A stretch of 64,000 bases of DNA, taken from positions 743,105 to 807,104 of the forward strand of contig VZSE01008344.1 in NCBI GenBank assembly GCA_013398275.1. The letters are read 5' to 3'. The position numbers were made by a program, and so were the translations under genes. The notes beneath the pieces were generated by a model. That model did no database searches. It was not told where the DNA came from and was given only the letters and a program-made list of their open reading frames with translations. The stretch is from Promerops cafer (taxonomy: Eukaryota > Chordata > Aves > Passeriformes > Nectariniidae). Shown piece by piece: positions 50,634 through 61,110 of this stretch (within the stretch, counting starts at the first letter, position 1; every line of letters begins with the position of its first letter).

Positions 50634-53402
50634 AATTTATCACCTTAATGCCATAGTATTCATGTACGTTGGGTTTCACTATTCAGCATTTATGTGCTCT
50701 GGGTCTGTTTATTAATTACTGCCATCTCTGTGTTTTGAAGGTCCATTAGTTTAAAGGGCTATTGCTACAAGTGTTCAAACCTTGAGTTAAAAAATAAAAA
50801 AGCCAACAGCCACTTTTCAGGGTGGCAAAAGGCTTGTCATGATGTAAGGAGTGCATGTGATGTGTTTTTGGTTTTGTGAGGATTTGATCCCGGGGAAGAT
50901 TTCAGGCACCTGGCTCTGGCAGCAGAATCTGGGCTTGTGGTTTCTCTATTATAAAATGCAGGGCAGGATTAACTCATAATTAGGAAACCCAGAATTAGGA
51001 AACTTTTTGAAAGGCAGCATGCTGAAATGAGCTGTCTAATGTGCTAAAAGGGGAAGACCAGGGTGATGGGACCAGGAATGGGGTCCTGTTGGAAATCCTC
51101 TTAGGATTCCCTTGATTTTTCTTACGCTTCTCTACCACAGCAAGTCTGGGAGCACCAAAGCTCCACGTCTGTGAGTGAAGTGCAGCCACACCTGCATTTG
51201 GAGCTCCTGTGGCCATCTCATGGACAGTTTCATCCATGCAGAGGTACACAGGAGCCTGTAAAATCTTGTTTTTCACCTGGACTGACAAGCCTCAGCTCAG
51301 CTCCATGTACTGGCTGCGCACCACTAAAAAACACCTGACAGAGTTTTTTAGAAACAAGCAGAATATTTCTGCTTCAGGCCCTGTGTTACAGTTAAATTTG
51401 TTAAAATAATCCAGCTCCTGGCCCAGGGAAAGCAGCCCAGTTGCAGGATGACATTACAAGGCTGGAGAATCAGGGTCAGGCTTCCCATCCCTTTGGGCTG
51501 GGCAAAGTCATTTGCAAACCATCCATGCTCTGCACCTCCAATGTGGCAATCCAGTGTATCAGGATACTGATGAAGGCATTTAGGTCTCTTGAAGAAATGT
51601 CATTTAATTATTCATTGTGAACTGCTGGTTGAACTCTGCTGGCTGGGTCACACACATTTTGAGCCGCTTGGTAAGCAGAGGAAAATGCAGGAGGGAATCC
51701 AATACAGTTTCCCTGCCTGTTAATTATTTGCCTACTGATCCATGGAAAAAAACCAAACATAACAGGCATTAAACTAGCTATTGAAGTTAGCATTAGTGAG
51801 CAGCTCTGCCACATGCAAAGGCAGAAAAATGATAAGGAAAAGATGGTTTATAGGAAGAAGTCACACTTGTTTTTTTATTGCTGCTATTTACTTTGAAGAA
51901 CTTTAGGGGGGTCCTTCTGATGCTAAAAATGCATGGACTAATGGTACGATTGGGTAATATAATTTCTATTTGCATAATTCAAGTGAAACCAACGTTTTGC
52001 AGCTACGGGCAGCATAAATGCAGTGCCAGCAATCCTGAGCATGACTGAGTGCAGTCAGGGAATGCAGGTGATGATAGTTCATCACATGGCTAAAAAAACC
52101 TAAGTAGAAAATAACTAGAGTATCAAAAAAAAGAAAAAAACTGAGGGGGCGCAGTTACTCATTTAGGTGATCTTTTATTTAAGGAAATAGTGGGTTTTTT
52201 GAAACACCAGGTGCATGTCTTGTGCTTTAGAACTAGGAGGAAATCCACTTAGATGTGCATTTGCAGAACAAAGACCTCAGGAGTTGCCAAGGTATAATCT
52301 TTGCGGATTGTTGACGCACTCCATGAAAGACTGAGACACCAGTTGTGAGAAGAAAAGAAACAAAGCCCATTGTGTGAGTCGTTCATGTTCTGCTAAGACC
52401 AGTTTTCTGTACAGGAAAGGGAGGGTGTATCTACCAGGAGGTCTGGCAGAAGGGGAGCTCTGGGACCAGCAGCTCTCCAGAGGAGAGGAGCAGGCAAAGT
52501 CTGAGCACACAAAACTTGTGCCACGCCTGCTTGTAGCCATCCAAGGAGAACAATTTAATTACTTAAAAATTGAGACCAGGCGTGGAGTGCTGCTAACTTG
52601 CAGCAGTAAGACTAAAGGGTTCAAAATCTGGTTGGACTCAAATCACTAATTATAATCATCCCAGTAATTGCAGAAAAGTACTGCAGCTGGGAGGTGATTA
52701 TGGATTTGTATACACCTCAGCTTCTCCTTTTTAACCGTGTGAGACAGCACCCTATTATCTTCTTTTGTTCCCTTACTTCTCATTTACTTCTTTCCTTAGC
52801 ATTGGAGGGGGAAAATCACCCTGAAAAAATATTGAGCTCCATAAAATGCAATTAAATCCTCTCTTTAAATGCCAAGGGCTGGAGGTGAGGAGGCGAAGGA
52901 GCAAATTTCATCTCTTCTCTTGTGTTTTGAGTACTCAGAAGCTGCCTAGGAAATGAAGTACTTCAGGTTTCATGAGTGGCTGGTGGGAAGCAGGGTCAGT
53001 ATCATGTTATCTAGGAAAACAGGAGTGCACAAGGGTAAGATGTGTTCAACAAAGATGCTCCACATTTCAAGTATTCTATTTCTGGGAAAAAAGATATCAT
53101 ACATCTAGTTTTGAGTGTACTTATAATCTTACACTGTATTAGCACATTAAAACAAATTTTTATCAGTAGAAAATTTTGATATTTAGAAAATAAAAATGGA
53201 TTATTTTTCTCTACCTATCAAGGATATCCAGGCATTTGAAAAAGAATGAAACTTCAAAAATAGAGAGTGGTACTCAATTTTCTGCAAGTTTGTTTTCTCT
53301 GCATGTTTCTCCATATTTATTTCTTGGCATTGAATGGACTGCCCAAGTAGTGTTACCATCACCCAAAATGGCAAAGACTAATTCGGTGTGTGGCTGACTC
53401 TT
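50634..53402. other. ZNF804A intron 2; no gene seen
   Basis: Intronic sequence without recognised repeats or exons. Minor A-rich runs occur at about 52120-52140. Confidence 0.55.
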
Positions 53403-53575
53403 AGAATATCTCAAGCTGGGCTGGACCCATAAGGATCATGGAGTCCACCTGCCTGTCCCTTGCAGAACCACCTAAAACCAAGCCAGGTGTCACCAAGGGC
53501 CAGCTGGTCCCTCAGCTGTTGGCAGGTTTGGTGTGACTGACCACCCTCCCAGGGAAGAAGTGGGTGACAGTATCT
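53403..53575 (-). repeat. Diverged CR1 LINE 3' fragment, minus orientation
   Basis: The + strand reads gaatatctcaagctgggctgg, then acccataaggatcatggagtcca, and further on tgttggcaggtttggtgtgactgaccaccctcccagggaagaagt. These correspond in order to a reversed CR1 3' region of a third type, with central deletions. It is older than the copy at 28797, so the borders are approximate. Confidence 0.65.
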
Positions 53576-54500
53576 GTGAGGTATTTTTCCATGAACAGGG
53601 GAAAGAAAAATTCAAAAAAGGGGTGAAATGAAAAGAATTGAGAAGAAGCAGGAGGACGCTGCTGAGAAAATAATGTTTTGTAAACTCTGTTCTGTGTATC
53701 TGTGTGCCAGCAGCGGTAACAAAAGCTCTTAATACTCCTCAAGCAATTTGAAGTTAGAGTTTTTGCTTCTACAAATCACTGTGGCCACTGTTCATGGCCA
53801 GTCATTAGCCCTGGACAGTAAAAGGGGGTAGCAAGTTACTGGGTTCTTCCCAGACTTGTGAGATTATGGTTTTGTAAGATGATGTCATCAGACTGTGAGC
53901 CGTAATCGGGGCGCACTGAGGACCAGTGGGAATGGAATACATTTTGCTGGCATGCAGAACCAGGGAGGCCCCTGCATATTGTCCTCCTGTGATTTAAAGA
54001 CAGCCAGGTTCCCTTTTTGTGTGGAGAATCAGAGTTGAGCACTTCCATTTCCCTCCAAAGAAGCAGGCTGGAGGTAAAATCACAGGAGATCCTGGATTGC
54101 ACTTGGTGTCTGTATGACTGCTGTGTCAGACACCGGTGAGAGCAGGAAACACAGGCTCCTTCAGGGGGACAGCCTCCCCAGTTCAGAACACAGGGCTCCT
54201 CTGTCCACCACACCCCTCGGAGATCCCTGCTGGGTCAGGACCCCTGAACATCTCTAATAATGCCCAGGATGGCAGGACAGGAGCTGTCAGGAGCTTTGCA
54301 GGTGTTGGCATGCTGGTAACGTGGCAGGGCAGGGCCAGAGGGGCCACGGCAAGCTGAAGAGAAGACAGGGACCTTCCGCAGAGCAGCAGTGACAAGTGCC
54401 ATGCCCAGCATCTCAGGCAGAAAAATTCCAGATTTAATACAATCTGGGGGGTCAATAGGCTTTTGAGAGGCTTTGCAGAAAAATACCTGTGGGGTGGTTT

Positions 54501-54502
<2 letters not shown>
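53576..54502. other. ZNF804A intron 2, 3' end; no gene seen
   Basis: Unique-looking sequence of moderate GC content near 54120-54400. No exon with homology is recognised. It leads into the T tract and gap upstream of exon 3. Confidence 0.5.
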
Positions 54503-54531
<29 letters not shown>

Positions 54532-54559
54532 NNNNNNTTTTTTTTTTTTTTTTTTTTTT
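54503..54559. repeat. Poly-T tract containing a six-N assembly gap
   Basis: T runs of 29 and 22 bases flank NNNNNN at 54532-54537. The true tract length is unknown. It may be the oligo(A) of a minus-strand retroelement or a simple homopolymer; nothing recognisable adjoins it. Confidence 0.9.
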
Positions 54560-54883
54560 GGTATCTCAAAACGCAGTTTTGCTGTGGGGAATGTTTTGGG
54601 GAAGAATCATGAAGAAAGTTCTGGGTGAACTTTGCCTCATCCTACTGAGGCTGGTCTACATCATCACAAAAGCTACAGTAAAATTTGCTAGGTTGTCTGT
54701 AGCGTGGCTAACCTATCCCTAGCATTTTTAGATGTTTTGGTTATTCCCTTGAAATCCTTAAATTTGTTGAGTGGTAAGGTTTGGAATAATTCATGCTATG
54801 AGCACTTACCAGCAAGTAACTGTCATTACAAATGTTTCTCATCCCAGGGGCTTTTATGTGCATTATGTGGCTGTTTCTTGCAG

Positions 54884-55014
54884 AGACTGAAGGAACTGAA
54901 ACAGAGGGAGTTTGCTCGAAATGTAGCATCTAAGTCACGAAAAGATGAAAGAAAACAGGAGAAAGCCCTTCAACGTTTGCACAAGCTAGCTGAGCTAAGG
55001 AAAGAGAGAACGTG
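54884..55014 (+). CDS. ZNF804A: ZNF804A exon 3: charged helical segment after the zinc finger
   Basis: This 131-bp exon encodes 43 full codons plus two bases (TG) of a cysteine codon completed by the first T of exon 4. The acceptor is tttcttgcag|AGA and the donor is TG|gtaagt, giving phases 0 and 2. The peptide begins RLKELKQREFARNVASKS and ends ELRKERT. It is very rich in Lys, Arg and Glu with heptad-like leucines, so a long amphipathic or coiled helix is likely. This directly extends the finger and is conserved across the ZNF804 family. The codon before the split cysteine is Thr, with Arg before it, whereas mammals have Thr-Val before this cysteine from memory. An assembly gap lies about 350 bp upstream but does not touch the exon or its acceptor. 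Confidence 0.95.
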
Positions 55015-57376
55015 GTAAGTCCATAGCTGCTCAGACAGAAAAAATACTCTTAAATAAGCCCTCCACAGTTAGCTGGTGCTGTGGGATGCAGGAGACCCTT
55101 GGCTGTAGCCACACACATGTGTTTTTAGGGCGTTTTGGAAGCATTCTGTGCACAGCATTTGATTCACACTATGTGCAGGAATGAATGTTTAACATTGCTT
55201 TTTCAGCTGAGCTAAAATGACACATATTTTTAGTTTAAAAAAAGATGTGTTTCATATATATTTCATAAAACCAGGCACTTTGGTTGAAAGCTGAGTGAAC
55301 TAGGTCATGCATTTGCAGGCTGACACTACTTCATTGATGAGGTGAGGAACACAGTCTGTCTCTCTAGGATGTAACAGATCTCTGCGATTTAGTTTTCAAA
55401 ATGCTCGCCTGGGAAAGCATCCAGAAACCTAGCTTTAGATCTCAATAGCCAGATTTTTTATATTAAAAGGTAAGTGCTCCTTTTCCCTTGCTCAGCAGAG
55501 TGTTTACCTCCCTCTGCAAAAGTGACTCCTTGCTGCTCGTACATTTTTAGTGTTGTATCTAGGCAAGCTGTAAAAATTAGTATTGAGCTTCCTAGTTGTG
55601 ACTGAATTCTCAAAATATGACACAGTTCTGACACTGATAAGCCACGGAAAATATATGTACTTGTCACAGTGTAATCTCTGAAGAAAAAAAAAAAAAGAAA
55701 GAAAAAATGTAGATGCTGATGTGCAAATGTTTTCTCTTTATTCAGCCTTCACCCCCCCCAGATGAACTAACAGAGAATTCCAACCAAGCTGCAGCTCTTG
55801 TTCAGAAATAGTCTCTTTGTGCCTGATTTGGATGGTGGGCAGGGTCCTGAAACAAAGTCTGAATGAGCAGGTGCATGGGACATGAATGCTGTGGGGTCTG
55901 TTTGACAGGAGGAACACAACACCTAACTTTTTAATCTTCTTATGATATCTCATGTGGAGACTCTTTCTCCTCCATGGGTGTTTTAACTGTCCATATTTTA
56001 TACTTGAGTATATTAGATATCATCCCCCCTAAACATGCTCCAAAACCTGAATTTTGCGTATTGCATGAGAAAGAGGAAAGAGGAACTTACTGTTTTCCTT
56101 TTTCCATGCTAGTGAAGCACAGATTTTGCAAACCTTTGTTGTTTCTGGATTATTTGGTGTTTTTTTAAATATCCTTTTGCAAGTTCCTGAAGGAGAATTT
56201 CTATCTGGGCCTAATTTATCTATTTCATAATTGCTATTTCCTACCACTTTGCATCCTTAGAGGTGTGACATAGACACATAGGATGTTTTAAACTGGCATT
56301 TTCTAGGCTGGTTTTGTAGAAGTCACCATTTCATTCTGTGAAAGAAAGGATTTGTGTGTGGGCTTAATATATATTTCAAATGTATAAAGAACTGGGCAGG
56401 AATTCTCATGAGGAATTCCTTTCTCATAAAACCTCTACCTTAATTTCTAGACCGGATAGGGTAAAGACATTATTCTTCATCTCAGCACTTCTTGGGGTCC
56501 TAAATGACACTTGCAAGTTTTACCAATGACTCATCAGCGAGTATTGCTCTGCACTGTAACACAGAGTGATTTGGCTAAAACAAACAAACAAATGGTTTTA
56601 ACATAGTTCCATTGCTCCTAGTGCTGAGCAGTTTCTGTGGATCCTGGGAAATTGTCAGCTTAAACACTTCTTTGCGCTTCTCATTGCTTCCTATTAAGTC
56701 AAATAGAACAGATGGGAAGAGGACATGAAATGAAGAACAGAAGTAGACAGTGATAAATTTTTTCTCAAGAGGGATGAATCACTTACTTTACTTCTGTCAG
56801 CTGAATCCTCTCCCCAGTTTTATTTCCCCATGAAAGAAACTGCTGAGATGGTGATGGTTTGGTTCCTGCACACAGACAGGATGGGAGCTGCTGGGGGATT
56901 GCCTGTGGGCAGAGCAGCAGTCACTGGAATGATGACTACGTGGGAAGTGCTCTATGAAGCACTCTCTGTTTTAATATTATTTTGTAGCACGAAGGAATGT
57001 AAAACTGCAATCTGTAGTAATAGTGTCGTAACCACGGTGGTCTGCTGGGAGGAGAAGCAAGATTTCTGTGGAGACAGTCTCTTCTTTGGGCAGCCAGTGT
57101 GTCTAGGAAAAGTTAACTGCTTTATAGGAATATTAGTCCTTCAGCTGATAACTTCACATGAAGGAGCTGGGAGCATAATACTTACTTATTCTTTTTTTTT
57201 AGTACTAGTCAACTGATCTTTATTATAAGAGATGGCATTTTTTCATAGTCTAAATGTGCGTATCCACAGAGTCTTCCTCTTTCCCTTTAAAGCTCCCTTA
57301 AATACCAATGTAATACCGTGTTTCTGTCAGCAGTTCTCTGAACAGTGTTGACTCAAAGTTTTATTTTCCCTCCTAG
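55015..57376. other. ZNF804A intron 3; no gene seen
   Basis: The intron starts gtaagt and ends in a long pyrimidine-rich ttattttccctcctag. It contains an A-rich run near 55683-55706 and no recognised repeat family. A 128-codon open frame at 56830-57216 begins with M but has no supporting homology. Confidence 0.7.
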
Positions 57377-60300
57377 TGCTCCTGGAAGCGGCCCTATGTT
57401 CAAATCCACCACAGTGACTGTGCGAGACGATTGCAATGAGATCCCCAAAAGTGCTGCCACAGATTCTGCCACACGCCAGGATTTCAGCTGCGCGTTCATG
57501 CACGATGCACAGAACTGCAAAGACATTGCTTCTCTTATCTCTTCCTCTCCTGGAGATGCAGGCAGTCATCAACCCGACCCTAACAAATGCGGAGATCAGG
57601 TTCAAGGAGCTCAAGGACACAGAGTTGGGTTCTCCTTTGCTTTTCCTAAGAAGGCAGCAGTCAAACTGGAGTCTTCAGCTGCTGTTTTCTACGAGTTTAA
57701 TGAGGAAACCTCCGTGGAGCATGGATTTAGCAGAAGGAGTCGGTTTGTTCCGGGAACATGTAACCTTCAGTCTCCTTCAGCAGCAGAAATTGTTGTGTGC
57801 CCTGAGGAGAAACACAACTGTTTGCACCCACTGGTGGAAAAATGCACAGACACAGCAGAAGCTCCTGAGGCTCAGGAGTCAAAAGAGCTGTCCAGTGAAG
57901 AGAGCAGGGTGCTGGAGAGTCCAGCTTTGCCTCCTGCCACGTCCCACTCCAAGCAGGTGTCCTCGGGCACGGATGGCCAAGGTGTGGATGTAAGTGAGGC
58001 CGACCCAGGGGAGCAAACGCTGCCCCTGGCTGCAGACAGTGCTCAGGTCCTGCCCCTGGACGGCAGCGGGCACGAGCTGCAGGCAAGCAGAGCTCCTGTG
58101 CAGGAGCTTGTGGAGGATTGTTCCTCTCTGCAGGGTGTTGCAGAGGAAAACTGTAACGGCAGGAATGGTGATCCATCTGCAACTGAAACTGAAGTAAAAC
58201 ACCTGGGGGCGGATGCAGTAGGTCCATCACCGTCTGAAGAAGGTAGTGGAGCCCCCAAAAGCAAGCCAGACATACACAAGAGACCCTGTCAACCCTTTGT
58301 TCCTGTTCTTAGCAAATATGGATCAAATATTCTTCAGTGGCCATCAGAAATGTTAATTTACACAAGTACAGACCCATCAATTTCTTATAGCTGTAATCCT
58401 TTGTATTTTGATTTTAAGTCATCAAGAGCAAGCGAAAGCCAAGAAAAGCCCAAGCATCAACCAAACATACCTCATTTGCACCATAAAACTGAATCTAACC
58501 ATATCTTAGTCTCAGATTTTACAAAAAGACCTACTTCAGAGTGTGGTGATTATGAAGTAGAAGTGAATAAAAATGTGTGCAACTATACAATACCCCTGTT
58601 AAGTGATGTTTCCCTCTTCAGAAATTGTGACCTTGCAAAAAATCAAAACAAAGTGTCCTTGGATGAGTCATTCAGGATTAGAAAAATAGAAAAGTATCAT
58701 GTATCTCATAACCCCTTGCGACAAAACACTGTGATAGATGAGAAATACAACAAAGTCTGGATCAAAGAAGGCCATGAAAAATGGCTTCACAAAAGCAGAA
58801 AACGGAAAAGGAGAAGAAAATTATGTCATTGTCATTATCATCACTGTGCAGACACAACAGTAGTAGAAATGGAGATGTCTCCAGTAACTGAAAAAGAAGT
58901 TGCTTACAGAGATGAAAATAAATATCAGCACCTCCAAAATAACGCAGAGAAGTGCAGACATGTTGCAGGAAATATCTGGCTAACTGCAGGCGAGGTGCAG
59001 CAGTCACAGCCAAAATTTGGCATTGAAAATGGTCCTAAGAGAGTCCTGTCTGCATCAGATCACATACACTGGGACAGAGGCTGGTGTGACTTTTGGAGTG
59101 CAAAAAGTAGTGGCCAACACCATGGCTGTAAAGGGCCACACAGAAAGAGCAGAGCGAGCTCCCGGAGGCAGGCAAAGCAGCTGGCTCTGAGCTCCAGGAG
59201 GCACAGCCTAAGGCACTCTAAAACCTGCTGTAGCTGGAAAGTCAGGAGGTCAAGCTGTAGCCCAGAGCATAAATGTTTAGGACAATGCAGTGAGGAGAAG
59301 GGGCCGAGTCAGAACCAGCCCATAAAGAGAGGCTGCAGTGTTCTGATGGAAGAGCCCGAGAAACCCCACCGCAAGCGGAGGCAGCACACCTATTCCTCTT
59401 CCTCGGATGAAAGCTCCTGTGGACAGGCATTATCAGCAGAGGAATCCCTAAGGCAAGGACATGCTCTAGGTACCTATCACAAGGCAAAAGGGAAACGCAG
59501 GAAAAGGAAGACTAGACTCCAGCACGTTTTCCTTGACAGGAATGCAAAAAGCGAGACCTCTGAATCTTCCAAAGAGAATTCTGCAAATTCTACGTTAAAT
59601 ATTTTGGGGGACTTACTGACTCAAGACAATCTAGAGGAAACTAATGCAGCTCCCAGAGGTGATGATGCAAAAGATAGGGATGAAACAATGGAGCCGGAGG
59701 AGAGCAAGTCACCTCTGGAAGCTGCTGGCCCACAGGTGCTGGAAGATGATAAACCGACGGCGTGCGCAGCGACGGAGAGCGCTCCGGCCCCGCTTCCCGA
59801 TGTCATCGCAAATTCTGCTGCTTCTGCCCCTGAGCACAGTGCTCCAGCAGCCGCTGTCAAACAGGGCGTTCCCCAAGAAGGAAAGAAAAAGGAAAATGTC
59901 AACAGCCGTGAAAATCAAGCTCGTTACAAAGTTCCCGTCCCCAGCAGACACTTGGAGCAAACTCCTCCTAAATCCTACCTTTGCCATTATGAATTGGCCG
60001 AGTCTCTACCGCACGAGAAAATGGGAGAGGTGGCCGGCGAATGGGTGCAGTGTAATCCTGGCATATTTAGCAGCCCCCCGCCCCTGCCATTCAAAGAAGC
60101 ACACGTAAACAGTCACACCTTTCTAACTACCGAGCAGTTAATAGCCCCCTTCCCCCTGCCCGACCAGACACTGATATTCCCCCCTGATAACCCCGAGAAG
60201 TTCAAGGAGCTCCCATCGGAGGCGTATCAGCAGATGATGCCGCAGACCGTGCTGTCCGGCAAAGCCAAGTTCGCGTTCGCCCCGCCGCCCATGCAGCCCC

Positions 60301-60662
60301 CGGGCTCGCCGCTGCCGCCGCTGCCGCTGCAGCCGCCGCTGTGCTCTACCTCGGTGACCACCATCCACCACACCATCCTGCAGCAGCACGCCGCCGCGGG
60401 CGCGCTCAAGGTTCTCCAGCCCCAGCAGCAGTTCCTCTCGCAGGTCCCGGCTCTTTCCAGGGCGCCCTTACCTCACGTGGCGGTGGGGCCGCGGCTCTGC
60501 CCGGGCGGACACGCAGCCTTCGTGGCTCCGCCGCACCTGCCGCTGCTGCCGCCCTCGGTGCTGCAGCCCGCCCCGCTGGCCTTTCCCCCGCTGCCGCACG
60601 CCGTCTTCCCGTCCCTGCTGGCCCCGCACCCCGCTGTCATCCCCCTGCAGCCGCTCTTCTAG
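57377..60662 (+). CDS. ZNF804A: ZNF804A exon 4: large C-terminal region and stop codon
   Basis: The acceptor ccctcctag precedes T, which completes a Cys codon, and the reading then continues APGSGPMFKSTTVTVRD. The frame stays open for 1094 more residues to TAG at 60660-60662. The region is mostly disordered. Conserved islands include FSFAFPKK and KLESSAA (about 57624-57680), SCNPLYFDFKS (about 58390), a basic KSRKRKRRRK cluster followed by CHCHYHHC (58791-58847), HRKRRQH with a following Ser run (59361-59417), a second KRRKRK cluster (about 59490-59520), PKSYLCHYELAE (about 59967-60002), PPLPFKEAHV, STSVTTIHHT and the final VIPLQPLF. The basic clusters are likely nuclear localisation signals. 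The last 130 or so residues are Pro/Leu/Ala-rich and very GC-rich. There is no frameshift, stop or truncation. Total length with exon 1 would be about 1223 residues against about 1209 in human. Confidence 0.96.
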
Positions 60663-61110
60663 CGCACGGACGCGGGGAAAGCCTTCCGCTCGACGGTCCT
60701 GCTGTTTCTACGGTCCCCGCCAAGCTTTGCGAAGCGGTTCTGTGAACTAAACTGGTTTAAATTCCTTGTTCCTTGGGAAGCATTTACTGTAAGTATAATG
60801 ATGCAACAAACATTCATGGCGAGTTCAGACCTGTACTATTACTAAAGCACTGAATAGTCTGATACTAATTATGAACTATATATATATATGTGAAAATCAT
60901 GTCTTAGAATATGTATAATGTATATAAAATATATTTATAGTTCTATAACTTATGTTGTAAAGTATTCACTTTTTGTTTTTTATCTTTGTGTATTTGCACC
61001 TATTTAATGTTTAGACAAAGCTGATGCACTATGTTTTGTACTATGTTCTCTGAAACTGTAAATCTAGTGACAAACTATCTCTTGCAATAAATTTTTGTTA
61101 ACTACTTAAG
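60663..61110 (+). other. ZNF804A: ZNF804A 3' UTR (proximal)
   Basis: This follows the TAG stop. The first 70 bases are still GC-rich, then composition drops to AT-rich with a TA dinucleotide run near 60880-60890 and several TGTAAA/TGTATAAT-type stretches. No open frame of interest is present. The 3' limit is estimated as 15-25 bases beyond the AATAAA at 61086, followed by a T-rich stretch. The cleavage position is inferred, not seen. Confidence 0.7.
61086..61091 (+). terminator. ZNF804A: Canonical poly(A) signal AATAAA for ZNF804A
   Basis: This is an exact AATAAA hexamer 424 bases after the stop codon, followed at once by a T-rich stretch (tttttgtt). It is the first canonical hexamer after the stop. 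Further AATAAA copies occur at 63066-63071, 63177-63182 and 63422-63427 in AT-rich DNA and could serve a longer 3' UTR isoform. Confidence 0.75.

Larger units (their letters stand above)
1..61110 (+). other. ZNF804A: ZNF804A transcription unit (3' part of gene: introns 1-3, exons 2-4, 3' UTR)
   Basis: Three coding blocks on the + strand join in frame through consensus splice sites: exon 2 ends CAG|gtaaga, exon 3 ends TG|gtaagt, and all acceptors are pyrimidine tracts ending in AG. They match the conserved four-exon structure of ZNF804A, with one zinc-finger exon, one short charged exon and a giant last exon. Exon 1 and the promoter are upstream of the window. The gene encodes a nuclear and cytoplasmic C2H2 protein linked in mammals to neuronal gene regulation and RNA processing. 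In humans a common intron 2 variant is associated with schizophrenia and bipolar disorder; that is known of the family and is not shown here. The paralogue ZNF804B is less likely, because the first residues of exon 4 and the C-terminal tail match ZNF804A as I remember it. The end coordinate is estimated from the poly(A) signal. Confidence 0.93.

Noticed and set aside
57727..58230. A 167-codon minus-strand frame and other frames overlapping exon 4
   Set aside because: They are shadows of the ZNF804A last exon; only the + frame shows conserved protein motifs and joins to exons 2 and 3.
25624..60662. Assignment to the paralogue ZNF804B
   Set aside because: The zinc-finger exon alone would not separate the two well, but exon 4 islands and the terminal VIPLQPLF agree with ZNF804A as I recall it. 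A database alignment would settle it.
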